This document shows, one piece after another, positions 53,490-63,976 of a stretch of 64,000 bases of DNA. How positions within the stretch are numbered: position 1 is the stretch's first letter; the number at the start of each line of letters is the position of its first letter. Made by a program: the position numbers and the translations under genes. Under the pieces are notes generated by a model. That model was not told where the DNA came from. It ran no database searches and saw only the letters and a program-made list of their open reading frames with translations. Source of the stretch: Flavobacteriaceae bacterium (lineage in GTDB: Bacteria; Bacteroidota; Bacteroidia; Flavobacteriales; Flavobacteriaceae); contig JAIXYI010000006.1 in assembly GCA_027490305.1 (NCBI GenBank), positions 1 to 64,000 of the forward strand. Direction: 5' to 3'.

Positions 53490-55862
53490 ATGAAACGAAA
53501 AAAGAAAGCGCGTCCGATTGGAGCCTGGGAGAAAGCCGCCCGGATCATCCTGACCAACAGGGTGGCCCTTCTTGTGGGTATTGGTGTGCTGACACTCTTC
53601 CTGGGATGGAATTGCCGTGACCTCGGCATGACCTACACCGAGGCCAACCTGCTCCCTAAGAAACACCCGGCGAACGTAGCGTATGAGAAGTTCCTTTCGC
53701 AATTTGGCGAAGAGGGCAACTTAATCGTGCTGGGGGTAAAAGACAAACGCTTCTTCACTCCGAAGGCGTATGCGTCATGGAATACCCTGATGACGGGACT
53801 TAAAAGCCAAAAAGAGGTGGAGTTGGTCATTTCGTTGAACGACCTCAAAAAACTCGAGAAAGATACGGTAGCCCAGCAGTTTCGAATGGTGCCCTTGCTG
53901 GATCAGGCGAAGACGAAAGATGAAGCCTATCTGCGTCATATCCGCCGGGAATTGTTCGACCGCCTGCCGTTTTACGAAGGACTCCTCTACAACAAACAGA
54001 CCGGGACGATCCGTTCGGTAGTGTACCTCGACAAGAAGATGGTGAACACCGCGGCCCGTAAAGATTTCATACTCGATAAGTTGGTGCCCGCCGTCGAGCG
54101 TTTTGAGGCCGAGACCGGTATTGACCTGAAGGTATCCGGTATGCCGTATATCCGCACCATCAATGCCGATAACATGAAGGGCGAGATCGGGTTGTTTATC
54201 GGTGCGGCCTTGCTGACCGTATCGGTGATCTTCTTCTTTTTCTTCCGTTCGTTCCGGGCGACGCTGATTTCCATCTGCATCCTATTGCTCGGCGTTTTGT
54301 GGTCGTTTGGCACACTCGGATTGTTCAATTATAAAATTACGATCCTCACCGCCGTCGTGCCGCCACTCATCATCGTGATTGGTATCTGCAATTGTATTTT
54401 TCTGATAAATAAGTACCAGCAGGAAATTCAGAAACACAAGAACCAAGCAAAAGCCCTGCAACGGGTGATTTCGGAGATTGGGATGTCGACGATGATGACA
54501 AACCTGACAACCGCAGCGGGTTTTGCCACCTTTATGATTACGGGCAACGACCTGTTGTTTGAGTTCGGTTTGGTGACGTCGCTGAATGTCATTACGGTGT
54601 ATTTGTTGACGCTGATGGTGGTGCCGATTGCCTACAGTTTTATGCCGATGCCGAAGGAGAAGCACCTGTATCACCTTTCCAAGAACTACATTTCGTCGTT
54701 GTTGGACCGGGTGGAATTCAACGTGCTCAACCGACGGGGCCGGATCTATGCCACGTATTTCGTGCTGCTTGCCGTCAGTATTTATGGCGTTTTGCAAATG
54801 CGGGTGTCGGGCAGTTTATTGAGTGAGATGCCGAAGAATGCCTCGTTCTTTGATGATATTGTCTTTTTTGAGAAGGAATTCAAAGGCGTGATGCCGCTTG
54901 AAATTACGATACATACCGACAAAGGCCGGGTGGTGACGCCGGGTACGATCCGCCGGATGGAGGAATTGCAACAGACGATAGCGGAAACGCCTGAACTGTC
55001 GCAGCCGGTGTCGGTCGTAAACTTCGCAAAATACCTGAACCAGGCGTTCTATAACGGCAATCCGGCGTATTACCAGGTGCCGAGTTCACAAGAGCAGGTG
55101 TTCGTATTGTCGTATGCCAAGTCGATGCTGAAAGGCAATGGCAAAGGCGATAACCTGATGAAGAGTTACGTGAGCGCAGACGGGCACACGGCACGTATCA
55201 CCACTTTCATGAAAGACATCGGCACCGACCAAATGGTGAAAGTCGAAGCCCGCTTACAGAAGAAAATAGACGAATTGTTCCCGAAAGGAAAATACGATGT
55301 GGCGATTACCGGAAAGGCCTTGGTTTTTGAAAAAGGTACAGCCTATCTGGTCGATAACCTGATCGAGTCGATCATTTTTGCTATTGTGATGATTGCAGGA
55401 TTGATGGCCTACCTCTTCCGTTCGGCCCGGATGGTGGCGGCTTCGGTGATCACGAATATCCTGCCGTTGTGCATTACGTCGGGCCTGATGGGTTACTTCG
55501 GCATTCCGTTGAAGCCGTCGACGATTTTGGTTTTCAGTATTGCCTTTGGCATTTCAGTAGATAACGCCATCCAGTTCATGGCGAAATACCGACACGACCT
55601 GGTGGAAACCCGGGGCGATATCTTCCAGTCGGTGTTGAACGCGATTCGCGAAACAGGTATCAGTACGTTCTATACGTCGGTGGTGTTGATCCTGGGTTTT
55701 GCGACGTTTACGCTTTCAAGTTTCTCGGGGACGATTGCGCTGGGCGGACTCATTTCGGTCACGCTACTTTTTGCGATGTTCGCCAACCTGCTGGTGCTGC
55801 CGGCTTTAGTGCTGACGTTTGAACGGAAGCGGATTACGTGGAAGAAGTCGCAGTCGCAGTAG
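53490..55862 (+). CDS. MMPL/RND-family exporter
   Basis: The start at MKRKKKARPIGAWEKAAR follows the promoter and gives 790 aa. The protein has the two-fold MMPL/SSD plan: helix 1, a periplasmic loop (TYTEANLLPKKHPANVAYEKF), five helices (residues about 230-400), a second loop, then six helices (residues about 620-780) with FSIAFGISVDNAIQFMAKYR. RND/MMPL exporters move lipids or hydrophobic compounds with proton drive. The last codons (SQSQ, stop) lie inside a CAGTAG repeat array, so the tail may have been altered by the repeat. Confidence 0.88.
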   Translation: MKRKKKARPIGAWEKAARIILTNRVALLVGIGVLTLFLGWNCRDLGMTYTEANLLPKKHPANVAYEKFLSQFGEEGNLIVLGVKDKRFFTPKAYASWNTLMTGLKSQKEVELVISLNDLKKLEKDTVAQQFRMVPLLDQAKTKDEAYLRHIRRELFDRLPFYEGLLYNKQTGTIRSVVYLDKKMVNTAARKDFILDKLVPAVERFEAETGIDLKVSGMPYIRTINADNMKGEIGLFIGAALLTVSVIFFFFFRSFRATLISICILLLGVLWSFGTLGLFNYKITILTAVVPPLIIVIGICNCIFLINKYQQEIQKHKNQAKALQRVISEIGMSTMMTNLTTAAGFATFMITGNDLLFEFGLVTSLNVITVYLLTLMVVPIAYSFMPMPKEKHLYHLSKNYISSLLDRVEFNVLNRRGRIYATYFVLLAVSIYGVLQMRVSGSLLSEMPKNASFFDDIVFFEKEFKGVMPLEITIHTDKGRVVTPGTIRRMEELQQTIAETPELSQPVSVVNFAKYLNQAFYNGNPAYYQVPSSQEQVFVLSYAKSMLKGNGKGDNLMKSYVSADGHTARITTFMKDIGTDQMVKVEARLQKKIDELFPKGKYDVAITGKALVFEKGTAYLVDNLIESIIFAIVMIAGLMAYLFRSARMVAASVITNILPLCITSGLMGYFGIPLKPSTILVFSIAFGISVDNAIQFMAKYRHDLVETRGDIFQSVLNAIRETGISTFYTSVVLILGFATFTLSSFSGTIALGGLISVTLLFAMFANLLVLPALVLTFERKRITWKKSQSQ

Positions 55863-55940
55863 GCAGTGGGCGCCGGAACGCCATGAGAACAGTAGGCCGT
55901 AGTCAGTAGTTAGTGGGCAGTATCAGTACGCAGTAATCAG
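55849..55940. repeat. Degenerate CAGTAG/GTCGCAGT array
   Basis: Short CAGTAG, GCAGTGGG and GTAGTCAGTAG units fill the region after the MMPL gene and reach into its last codons. They resemble the array at 12201-12232. Confidence 0.75.
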
Positions 55941-56024
55941 GAAAGCAGCGGTTACTGGGCCGTCACAGGCGCGGTGGATGACGTGAGAAACGGCCGACTG
56001 CTACTGCTTACTGCCAACTTTTCC

Positions 56025-56032
56025 TATCTTTG
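56025..56032 (+). promoter_or_regulatory. -7 promoter element of asnS
   Basis: TATCTTTG lies 21 nt before the ATG at 56053; no clear -33 TTG. Confidence 0.42.
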
Positions 56033-56052
56033 CACCTCAATTTTTCGACGAC

Positions 56053-57486
56053 ATGAAACACACCAAAGTGAAAGACCTGCTGGCCAGCGAAAAGGCGATG
56101 CAGGATGTGAATGTGAAAGGATGGGTGCGGACATTCCGCAACAGTCAGTTTTTGGCATTGAACGACGGTTCGACGCTGCACAATATTCAGTGTGTGATCG
56201 ATTTTGAGAATACGCCGGAGGAAACGCTGAAACGCATTACGACGGGCGCTGCGGTGTCGGTGACGGGTGACCTGACCGAGAGCCGTGGGGCGGGGCAGAA
56301 GTATGAGATCCAGGCGCGTAATATTGAGATTTTGGGTGATTCGGATGCGGAAAAGTATCCGATCCAGCCGAAGAAGCACTCGTTGGAGTTCCTTCGTGCG
56401 AATGCCCACCTGCGCGTGCGTACCAATGCCTTTGGCGCGATCATGCGGGTGCGTTCGGTATTGGCGTATGCCGTTCACAAGTACTTCCAGGACCGTGGGT
56501 TCGTATATGTGAACACGCCGATCATTACGGGTGCCGACGCGGAAGGGGCGGGCGAAATGTTTCAGGTGACGGCCTTGCCGCTTGACAATCCACCGCGTAA
56601 TGAGGAGGGCCACATTGACTACAAACAGGATTTCTTTGGAAAGCACACCAACCTGACCGTTTCGGGTCAATTGGAAGGCGAGACGTTTGCCATGGCGTTG
56701 GGCCAGATTTATACGTTTGGGCCGACGTTCCGGGCGGAGAATTCAAACACGTCGCGTCACCTCGCGGAATTCTGGATGATCGAGCCGGAAGTAGCGTTCA
56801 ACGACCTTGACGACAACATGGATTTGGCGGAGGATTTCATTAAATATGTCATCAAATATACGGTTGACCATTGTGCCGACGACCTGAAATTCCTCGAGGG
56901 CCGTTTGCTGGAAGAGGAAAAACAAAAACCGCAGGCGGAGCGCAGTGAAATGGCGCTGTTAGAGAAGCTGGCGTTCGTTTTGGATAATGGCTTCAAACGG
57001 GTTTCGTATACTGAAGCGATTGATATCCTGAAGGATTCGACGCCGAATAAGAAAAAGAAATTCCAGTACCTGATCGAAGAATGGGGCGCTGACCTGCAAA
57101 GTGAGCACGAGCGGTTCCTGGTGGAGAAGCATTTCAAGTGTCCGGTTATCTTATATGATTACCCGGCCAACATCAAAGCCTTTTACATGCGCCTGAACGA
57201 AGACCAAAAAACGGTTCGCGCGATGGACATCCTGTTCCCAGGCATCGGCGAAATCGTGGGTGGCTCGCAGCGGGAGGAGCGGTATGACGTATTGGTAGAG
57301 AAGATGAAAGTGCTGGGGATTGACGAAGAAGAGCTTTGGTGGTACCTTGACACCCGGAAATTCGGATCGGCGGTGCACGCGGGCTTTGGCCTTGGGTTTG
57401 AACGGTTGGTGTTGTTCGTGACGGGTATGACGAATATCCGGGACGTCATTCCGTTTCCGAGAACGCCGCAGAACGCGGAATTCTAA
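56053..57486 (+). CDS. asnS: Asparaginyl-tRNA synthetase
   Basis: The 477-aa protein has an N-terminal OB fold ([20 protein letters not shown]) and a class II core. Motif 2 is [25 protein letters not shown] and motif 3 is [16 protein letters not shown]; the glutamate/asparagine-binding context fits AsnRS. It charges tRNA-Asn directly. It has its own promoter motif and terminator, and lies upstream of the GxxExxY and rpoN genes. Confidence 0.96.
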   Translation: MKHTKVKDLLASEKAMQDVNVKGWVRTFRNSQFLALNDGSTLHNIQCVIDFENTPEETLKRITTGAAVSVTGDLTESRGAGQKYEIQARNIEILGDSDAEKYPIQPKKHSLEFLRANAHLRVRTNAFGAIMRVRSVLAYAVHKYFQDRGFVYVNTPIITGADAEGAGEMFQVTALPLDNPPRNEEGHIDYKQDFFGKHTNLTVSGQLEGETFAMALGQIYTFGPTFRAENSNTSRHLAEFWMIEPEVAFNDLDDNMDLAEDFIKYVIKYTVDHCADDLKFLEGRLLEEEKQKPQAERSEMALLEKLAFVLDNGFKRVSYTEAIDILKDSTPNKKKKFQYLIEEWGADLQSEHERFLVEKHFKCPVILYDYPANIKAFYMRLNEDQKTVRAMDILFPGIGEIVGGSQREERYDVLVEKMKVLGIDEEELWWYLDTRKFGSAVHAGFGLGFERLVLFVTGMTNIRDVIPFPRTPQNAEF

Positions 57487-57500
57487 ATTATAGAGAATAT

Positions 57501-57531
57501 AAGGCGCGGGGTTTTCTTCGCGCTTTTTTTT
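57501..57531 (+). terminator. Intrinsic terminator of asnS
   Basis: AAGGCGCG pairs with CGCGCTTT (one G-T) and an eight-T run follows. Confidence 0.75.
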
Positions 57532-57535
57532 GGAG

Positions 57536-57607
57536 GCCGCAAAGCCGCAAAGCCGCAAAGCCACGAAGGCGCAAAGCCGCGAAGGCACGAAGACACGAAG
57601 GCGCGAA
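57536..57607. repeat. 8-bp GCCGCAAA/GGCACGAA tandem array
   Basis: Nine consecutive 8-mers with consensus G[C/G]C[G/A]C[G/A]AA. It occupies the first part of the 336-bp gene-free stretch between asnS and the GxxExxY gene. Confidence 0.92.
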
Positions 57608-57655
57608 GTTTTGGGACGTCATCGCATCGTGATGGTTATAGAACACTTTTCTATT

Positions 57656-57678
57656 GTGCCTTAGCGTCTTCGTGGCCC
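57656..57678. repeat. Inverted, degenerate copies of the 8-bp unit
   Basis: Read on the minus strand this stretch gives GGCCACGAAGACGCTAAGG, the same kind of unit as 57536-57607 in the opposite orientation. Further weak inverted units occur to about 57755 (TTCGCGGCCC, TTCGCGGCG). Confidence 0.6.
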
Positions 57679-57822
57679 CTTAAACCAATGATTATCTATC
57701 GCATCTTCGCGGCCCTCAAATTGATAGTCACGCATCGTGTATTCGCGGCGCCATGAAAATGTACGGGAAAACCGTATCCAACAAAGCCGCACTTCGGGGT
57801 AATTTGGCCTAAAAAACAAATC

Positions 57823-58212
57823 ATGTTTCACCCTACAACCGAAGACATCGCAACCGGCATCGTTCACGCTGCGTATAAAGTGCATCGTGCCTTGGGCCCC
57901 GGTCTGCTTGAGCGTATCTATGAATCCTGTCTGGCGTATGAACTGCGAAAAGCCGGGTACCGCGTAGAACGCCAGATCCCGTTGCCGATTGTATACGATG
58001 GCCTGGTATTTGAAGAAGGATTGCGGCTGGACCTATTGGTCGAAAACCGAATCATTATCGAAATCAAGGCGGCCGACCACCCGCATCCGATTTGGACCGC
58101 ACAATTGTTAAGCCATTTGAAATTGACGGACAAAAAATTGGGTTTTTTGATTAATTTTAATGTGCCCTTACTAAGGGACGGAATCAAACGTTATATACAC
58201 ACAAAAACCTAG
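57823..58212 (+). CDS. GxxExxY protein (possible PD-(D/E)xK nuclease fold)
   Basis: The 129-aa protein contains the family signature GLLERIY (G27, E30, Y33) in VHRALGPGLLERIYESCLAYEL. It also has a nuclease-like LRLDLLVENRIIIEIKA block with D70, E80 and K82. That D...ExK arrangement is what PD-(D/E)xK nucleases use, but no activity is established for the family as far as I know. It lies next to an 8-bp array and its inverted copies, with no clear partner gene; rpoN follows 30 nt later on the same strand. Confidence 0.85.
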   Translation: MFHPTTEDIATGIVHAAYKVHRALGPGLLERIYESCLAYELRKAGYRVERQIPLPIVYDGLVFEEGLRLDLLVENRIIIEIKAADHPHPIWTAQLLSHLKLTDKKLGFLINFNVPLLRDGIKRYIHTKT

Positions 58213-58242
58213 CGCCCACAAGCGTTTACGGCGAATTATACA

Positions 58243-59703
58243 ATGCTCAGACAATCACTCAATCTCAAACTTTCCCAGAAACTTTCACCGCAGCAGATCC
58301 AGTTGATGAAACTGATCCAGTTGCCGACGCTCGCATTTGAACAACGACTGGCAGAGGAACTGAACGAGAACCCCGCTCTCGAAGCCGGACAAGAAGAGGA
58401 AGACTACGCGAAAGACGAGTTCGAAAACGAGGACTACGACGACTATGAAGAAGAGGACCGCGATGATCCCATCAGCGACGACCTTGAAATCGACCAGTAC
58501 CTGAGCGACGACATTCCCGATTATAAGACCAAGTCCAATAATTACTCCGACGACGACGAACAGCGCGAATCACCGCTGGCCGCCGCCGTTACGTTTCACC
58601 AGGACCTGCTCAACCAATTAAGTACCTTTCTGCTGACCGACCAGGAGCGTGAGATTGCAGAATTTCTAGTTGGTAGTGTCGATGATACGGGCTATATCCG
58701 GCGAAGCCTCACGGATATCGTTGACGACATGGCCTTTACACAAGGTATTTATACCGATGAAAAAACCGTAGAACGGGTGTTGCATGTCGTGCAAAGCCTC
58801 GAACCTGCCGGTGTGGGGGCCCGCGACCTCCAGGAATGCCTGTTGCTGCAACTCCGTGCCAAAACGCCCACTGAATCGGTGTCGATCGCCTTGGATATCA
58901 TCGAAAAGAACTTCGAACGCTTTACGAAGAAACAATATGACAAGCTACAGGAACGCCTCCTGATCAGCAACCAACAGCTACGGGATGCGATCCATGAAAT
59001 CGAGAAACTGAACCCGAAGCCCGGTGGGAATTTCGCGGGGAATACGCGTCCGACAGAAAATGTCGTACCCGACTTCTCTATCCGGATCAACGAAGGCGAT
59101 CTCGAACTTTCCCTTAACGGGCGTAATGCGCCGACGTTGCACGTGTCGCGGGACTACCAGGACATGCTCCAGACCTACAAAGAGTCGAAAGACAAAACCG
59201 TACAGCGGGATGCCGTGCAGTTCATCAAACAAAAGCTCGACTCGGCAAAGTGGTTCATCGACGCCATCAAGCAACGCCAGGAAACCCTGATGGTGACGAT
59301 GACGGCGATTATGCAGTATCAAGAAGAGTACTTCCTTACGGGAGATGAGACACGTCTTCGCCCGATGATCCTGAAAGATATTGCGGAACGTACCGGACTT
59401 GACGTGTCGACGATCTCGCGCGTGGCAAGCAGTAAGTATGTCGAAACGCCTTATGGCACCAAACTCATCAAGGAGTTTTTCTCAGAAGCGATGAAAAACG
59501 ACCAGGGGGAAGACGTGTCGACGTTGGAAATCAAGAAAATCCTCCAGGATATCATTGATGAGGAAGACAAAAGCAATCCGTTGAATGACGATGCCCTGGC
59601 CGATATGCTAAAGGAACGGGGGTACCCGATTGCCCGTCGGACCGTAGCCAAATACCGCGACCTTTTAGAAATACCATCCGGCCGGATGCGACGTAAAATC
59701 TGA
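58243..59703 (+). CDS. rpoN: RNA polymerase sigma-54 factor
   Basis: The 486-aa protein has the three RpoN parts. The N-terminal activator-interacting region is LRQSLNLKLSQKLSPQQIQLMKLIQLP. An acidic linker (residues about 48-112, rich in D and E) comes next, then core-binding and DNA-binding regions ending in the RpoN box ARRTVAKYRDLLEIP. It directs activator-dependent transcription. It likely shares a transcript with the small membrane protein gene 3 nt downstream. Confidence 0.96.
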   Translation: MLRQSLNLKLSQKLSPQQIQLMKLIQLPTLAFEQRLAEELNENPALEAGQEEEDYAKDEFENEDYDDYEEEDRDDPISDDLEIDQYLSDDIPDYKTKSNNYSDDDEQRESPLAAAVTFHQDLLNQLSTFLLTDQEREIAEFLVGSVDDTGYIRRSLTDIVDDMAFTQGIYTDEKTVERVLHVVQSLEPAGVGARDLQECLLLQLRAKTPTESVSIALDIIEKNFERFTKKQYDKLQERLLISNQQLRDAIHEIEKLNPKPGGNFAGNTRPTENVVPDFSIRINEGDLELSLNGRNAPTLHVSRDYQDMLQTYKESKDKTVQRDAVQFIKQKLDSAKWFIDAIKQRQETLMVTMTAIMQYQEEYFLTGDETRLRPMILKDIAERTGLDVSTISRVASSKYVETPYGTKLIKEFFSEAMKNDQGEDVSTLEIKKILQDIIDEEDKSNPLNDDALADMLKERGYPIARRTVAKYRDLLEIPSGRMRRKI

Positions 59704-59706
59704 TAC

Positions 59707-60312
59707 GTGGAACGGAGCCTTCGTATTTTTTCGTATTTGTTCCACCCGTTGTTCATCTCGGTCTATGCGATCATGCTGTTTTTTATCTACGGCAGCTATC
59801 GATTTGACTACGAAGAGGTGTTTGTATTGACGATACAAATTGTCATCATCACGATTTTCATTCCGTTAACCTTCTACTATCTGTTGTTGTCGCTGGGGAA
59901 AGTCGATTCTATCATGCTTTCCGAAACATCGCATCGGCGCATCCCGTTGGTAGTGCATTCCATTTTATTGGTGGTCCTGCTGAAACGTACCATCCCACTT
60001 GACGTCTATCCCGAATTGCATTTCTTCTTTCTCGGATGTCTCGTAAGCACCGTGGCCGCCCTTGTGTTGGTGCTACTCCGCATCAAAGCCAGCTTGCACA
60101 TGATTGGGATATCGGCACTCGCCATTTTTGCCATAGCCGTTAGCCTTCATATACAAGAACGCCTGATCCTGCCGATTGTCGTGTTGCTGCTTTGCAACGG
60201 ACTGGTCGCCACCTCACGCCTGGTGATGAAGGCACACTCGCATCAGGAATTGTTGTTGGGAACCGGACTGGGCGTTATCCCACAGGTGATGCTGCTCTAT
60301 TTCTGGCTATAG
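59707..60312 (+). CDS. Multi-helix inner-membrane protein, function unknown
   Basis: The GTG at 59707 lies 3 nt after the rpoN stop and gives 201 aa with about six hydrophobic helices. A conserved-looking loop SETSHRRIPLV and a later LVATSRLVMKAHSHQELLLGTGLG are the only polar features. The AHSHQELLLGTGLG end faintly resembles a PAP2-type phosphatase SxxxH/GxxxG region, but the full motif set is missing, so no enzyme name is given. The stop overlaps the convergent barrel gene by 6 nt. Confidence 0.72.
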   Translation: MERSLRIFSYLFHPLFISVYAIMLFFIYGSYRFDYEEVFVLTIQIVIITIFIPLTFYYLLLSLGKVDSIMLSETSHRRIPLVVHSILLVVLLKRTIPLDVYPELHFFFLGCLVSTVAALVLVLLRIKASLHMIGISALAIFAIAVSLHIQERLILPIVVLLLCNGLVATSRLVMKAHSHQELLLGTGLGVIPQVMLLYFWL

Positions 60313-61005
60313 GATGTAGAACATCAGTCCAAGGTTCAGCGCACGCATGTCCAATGCCTGTCCGTCATCGAGAAAACCGTCGCGGAACAACGAATTCATA
60401 CCGTAATACACATGAAAGTTCCAGGTGTTATAACCCACTGAAAGCGTAGGTCCGTATTGCAGCGGCTCAAGGTCGTCATTTTGCCGCACGACAAATTTGT
60501 CGTCACCCGAAAAGGTCGACTTGCTGAAGACCAGCCAACGCACCTTGAAACCCGCGTAGATACGCCAAAATTTCGTTGAGGTAGGCGTTGAATTCCGCCA
60601 TCGGAACTCAAAAGGCGCTTCTATAAAAAGCTGTTCGAGTTTGTTACGGTCGTAATCGATGTCGTCTAATATCTGGTAGGTCACATTTCCACCTGACTCC
60701 ATCACAAACATATCATGATGGTACTTGTTCCAGGAAAGCCCCAATCCGGCTGCCACCGCCACCGTACGCGCTTTGTTGAGCGGCATGTCGCGAAGGAACC
60801 CGGCGTGAAAACCCGTCGCGAGTCCGTTTTGCGAATAGCCCTCCGGCGTCTTGAGTAAGCGGTTGTAGGTGAGCCCGACGTAAAACTGGTCTTCCCGGTA
60901 TAACGAATCAACGGCCGGGAACGGACTTTTGAGGGAATCGACAGACGACTGCGCCAAAACCGAAAAGGACAGGAACAGTAAAAAAAAGGGGATTACGCGC
61001 ATCAT
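60307..61005 (-). CDS. Outer-membrane beta-barrel (porin-family) protein
   Basis: Starting at MMRVIPFFLLFLSFSVLA gives a signal peptide and 232 aa; the longer frame reads across the leuS promoter and is rejected. The mature part alternates hydrophobic and polar residues with aromatic strand ends (DQFYVGLTYNRLLK, FWRIYAGFKVRWLVF, NFHVYYGMNSLF) and ends LNLGLMFYIL. It is probably a small eight-stranded barrel in the outer membrane. Function is unknown. Confidence 0.8.
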   Translation of the reverse strand: MMRVIPFFLLFLSFSVLAQSSVDSLKSPFPAVDSLYREDQFYVGLTYNRLLKTPEGYSQNGLATGFHAGFLRDMPLNKARTVAVAAGLGLSWNKYHHDMFVMESGGNVTYQILDDIDYDRNKLEQLFIEAPFEFRWRNSTPTSTKFWRIYAGFKVRWLVFSKSTFSGDDKFVVRQNDDLEPLQYGPTLSVGYNTWNFHVYYGMNSLFRDGFLDDGQALDMRALNLGLMFYIL

Positions 61006-61094
61006 GGTTTTTTCAGTCGTATAAAAATACAAAAAGGAACGGTCTGCCAGACGGCTCCCGCCTGCGAGACACACAAAATTTCCTGCTTTTCCAC

Positions 61095-61102
61095 TACATT
61101 TG
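61095..61102 (+). promoter_or_regulatory. -7 promoter element of leuS
   Basis: TACATTTG ends 6 nt before the ATG at 61109, so the transcript could be leaderless or nearly so. The next perfect box is not closer; no -33 TTG was seen. Confidence 0.42.
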
Positions 61103-61108
61103 CGGCCT

Positions 61109-63976
61109 ATGAAATACGCACCGAAAGACATCGAGCCAAAATGGCAAAAATACTGGGCCGAGAACCAGACCTTCGCCGCTGAGAACGGATCGTCAAAGCC
61201 TAAATATTACGTGTTGGACATGTTTCCATACCCCTCCGGCGCCGGACTTCACGTAGGGCATCCGCTGGGCTATATCGCGTCGGATATCTACGCGCGCTTC
61301 AAGCGTCATCAGGGGTATAACGTGTTGCATCCCATGGGATACGACAGTTTCGGCCTTCCGGCGGAACAGTATGCCATCCAAACGGGGCAACATCCTGAAA
61401 AGACCACACGCGAGAACATCGCCCGCTATCGCGAACAACTCGATAAAATCGGTTTTTCCTTCGATTGGGCCCGCGAGGTGCGTACGTCCAACCCCGATTA
61501 TTATAAATGGACACAATGGATTTTCATCCAGCTTTTTGAATCCTGGTACGACCGCGCCGCAGATAAGGCGGAATCCATCCAAACCTTAATTACCCGCTTT
61601 GAACAGAAGGGAAATGAAGGAGTGGACGCGGTTTGCGACGACGATACCCCTTCGTTTACCGCTACCGAATGGAACGGATTCGATGCCGCGCAAAAAGAAC
61701 GCATCCTCTTGAAGTACCGCCTGACGTATCTGGCGGAAACGGAAGTCAACTGGTGCCCGGCATTGGGGACGGTGTTGGCCAATGACGAAATCGTGAACGG
61801 CGTTTCGGAGCGCGGCGGATACCCGGTCGTGCGCAAAAAGATGACGCAGTGGAGCATGCGTATTTCGGCGTATGCAGAGCGTTTGCTGCGCGGACTCGAT
61901 ACCATCGACTGGACCGAGTCGCTGAAGGAAAGCCAACGCAACTGGATCGGGAAATCGGTCGGTGCGTCGGTGACTTTTCGCGTGAAGGACTCCGAAGAGG
62001 AAAAAGATACCCTCGACTTCGTACTCAGTGGCGACGATACCAATCAGTATAAAATAGAGGTGTTCACCACGCGCCCCGACACGATTTTCGGGGTCACCTT
62101 CGTTACCCTGGCGCCTGAGCATGAACTCGTGGCCCGGATTACAACATCCGAACAGAAAGCCGCTGTGGAAGCTTATGTGGAAGCGACGTCCCGCCGTTCG
62201 GAACGCGAGCGGATGGCCGACGTGAAAACGATATCCGGGGTGTTTACCGGCGCTTATGCCGAACATCCGTTTACAAAAGAACCCGTTCCGATTTGGATCG
62301 GCGACTATGTATTGGCCGGATACGGTACGGGAGCGGTCATGGCAGTGCCGGCCGGCGATGAGCGCGATTATGCTTTTGCGAAACACTTCGGCATCCCGAT
62401 TCGGAACATCTTCGACGGAGTAGACATCTCGGAAGAAGCCTATACGTCAAAAGACCAGGTCGTATTGATGAATTCTGATTTCCTTGACGGGAAGAACTAT
62501 AAGGACGCCACCAAAACGGTCATCGCCGAACTCGAAAAAATGGGATGCGGCAGCGGCAAAACGAACTACCGCCTGCGCGACGCCGTGTTTTCCCGCCAAC
62601 GCTATTGGGGCGAACCCTTTCCCGTATATTACGTAAACGGACTTCCACAGATGATCGAAACGGCGCACCTGCCGATTGTGTTGCCGGAAGTAGAGAAATA
62701 CCTGCCCACCGAAGACGGACAACCGCCATTGGGGAACGCATCCGATTGGGCCTGGGATACCGCGACGAACCAGGTGGTATCGAATGACAAAATCGACCAC
62801 AAAACCGTGTTCCCGCTCGAATTGAATACGATGCCGGGCTGGGCCGGAAGTTCCTGGTACTGGCTCCGTTACATGGACGCGAAGAACGACACGGCTTTTG
62901 CCTCGACCGACGACCTGGCCTACTGGGAGAACGTCGACCTGTATATCGGCGGCAGCGAACACGCCACCGGACACCTGCTGTATGCCCGCTTCTGGAATAA
63001 ATTCCTCAAAGACCGCGGCATCCTGTCAACGGAAGAACCGTTTAAGAAGTTGATCAACCAAGGGATGATTTTGGGGACGAGCGCGTTTGTATACCGACTG
63101 GAAGGAACCAATACGTTCGTTTCAAAGAATAAGGCAGAAGGGCAAAAAATACAGCCGATCCACGCGGATGTTTACCTGGTCAATGCGTCGGATGAACTCG
63201 ATATCGACGGATTTCGAAAATGGCGTCCGGACTTTAAGGATGCGGAATTCATTACCGACGACAACGGCAAGTTCTACGTCTCCCGCGAAGTCGAGAAAAT
63301 GTCGAAGTCCAAATACAACGTCGTCAACCCCGATGACATCTGTGACGAATACGGCGCCGACACCCTGCGTTTGTACGAAATGTTTCTTGGTCCACTTGAA
63401 CAGTCCAAGCCTTGGAATACGGCGGGTATCACGGGTGTTTTCGGTTTCCTGAAGAAATTGTGGCGACTGTATTTCGACGACAATGGACTCATCGTGACTT
63501 CGAATCCGGCGTCAAAAGAAGCGCTGAAAACCTTACATAAGACCATCAAAAAGGTCGAAGACGACATTGAAGGATTCTCTTTCAACACCTCGGTCAGCCA
63601 GTTCATGATCTGCGTCAACGAACTGACCGCGCAGAATTGTCATGAACGTTCCGTGCTTGAACCGCTGGCCATCCTAATCTCGCCGTATGCGCCGCACATC
63701 GCCGAAGAACTGTGGGAGCGCCTCGGGCATGAGGGAAGCATCGCCACCGCACCTTTCCCGCGTTTCCGTCCGGAATATTTGGTGGAAAGCGAGAAAGAGT
63801 ATCCGGTCTCGTTCAACGGCAAGACGAAGTTTTTCCTCACCCTGCCGCTCGATTTGTCAAAAGAAGCGATTGAAGAAGCGGTATTGCAAGACGAACGCAC
63901 GGTTCAGCAAATGGGCGGGCGTACCCCGAATAAAGTTATTATAGTGCCGGGTAAAATCATCAATATCGTCGGATAA
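61109..63976 (+). CDS. leuS: Leucyl-tRNA synthetase
   Basis: The ATG at 61109 ([16 protein letters not shown]) gives 955 aa. The class I signatures are HVGH at residues 48-51 (HIGH motif) and KMSKSKYN toward the C-terminus. The editing domain ([13 protein letters not shown], then [20 protein letters not shown]) and an insertion near residues 150-210, common in Bacteroidota LeuRS, are present. It charges tRNA-Leu. Its stop shares one base with the next ATG (TAATG). Confidence 0.97.
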   Translation: MKYAPKDIEPKWQKYWAENQTFAAENGSSKPKYYVLDMFPYPSGAGLHVGHPLGYIASDIYARFKRHQGYNVLHPMGYDSFGLPAEQYAIQTGQHPEKTTRENIARYREQLDKIGFSFDWAREVRTSNPDYYKWTQWIFIQLFESWYDRAADKAESIQTLITRFEQKGNEGVDAVCDDDTPSFTATEWNGFDAAQKERILLKYRLTYLAETEVNWCPALGTVLANDEIVNGVSERGGYPVVRKKMTQWSMRISAYAERLLRGLDTIDWTESLKESQRNWIGKSVGASVTFRVKDSEEEKDTLDFVLSGDDTNQYKIEVFTTRPDTIFGVTFVTLAPEHELVARITTSEQKAAVEAYVEATSRRSERERMADVKTISGVFTGAYAEHPFTKEPVPIWIGDYVLAGYGTGAVMAVPAGDERDYAFAKHFGIPIRNIFDGVDISEEAYTSKDQVVLMNSDFLDGKNYKDATKTVIAELEKMGCGSGKTNYRLRDAVFSRQRYWGEPFPVYYVNGLPQMIETAHLPIVLPEVEKYLPTEDGQPPLGNASDWAWDTATNQVVSNDKIDHKTVFPLELNTMPGWAGSSWYWLRYMDAKNDTAFASTDDLAYWENVDLYIGGSEHATGHLLYARFWNKFLKDRGILSTEEPFKKLINQGMILGTSAFVYRLEGTNTFVSKNKAEGQKIQPIHADVYLVNASDELDIDGFRKWRPDFKDAEFITDDNGKFYVSREVEKMSKSKYNVVNPDDICDEYGADTLRLYEMFLGPLEQSKPWNTAGITGVFGFLKKLWRLYFDDNGLIVTSNPASKEALKTLHKTIKKVEDDIEGFSFNTSVSQFMICVNELTAQNCHERSVLEPLAILISPYAPHIAEELWERLGHEGSIATAPFPRFRPEYLVESEKEYPVSFNGKTKFFLTLPLDLSKEAIEEAVLQDERTVQQMGGRTPNKVIIVPGKIINIVG

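Noticed and set aside
59707..60312. PAP2 phosphatase
   Set aside because: Only a weak SxxxH-like stretch is present; the conserved arginine and histidine motifs of PAP2 are not all visible.
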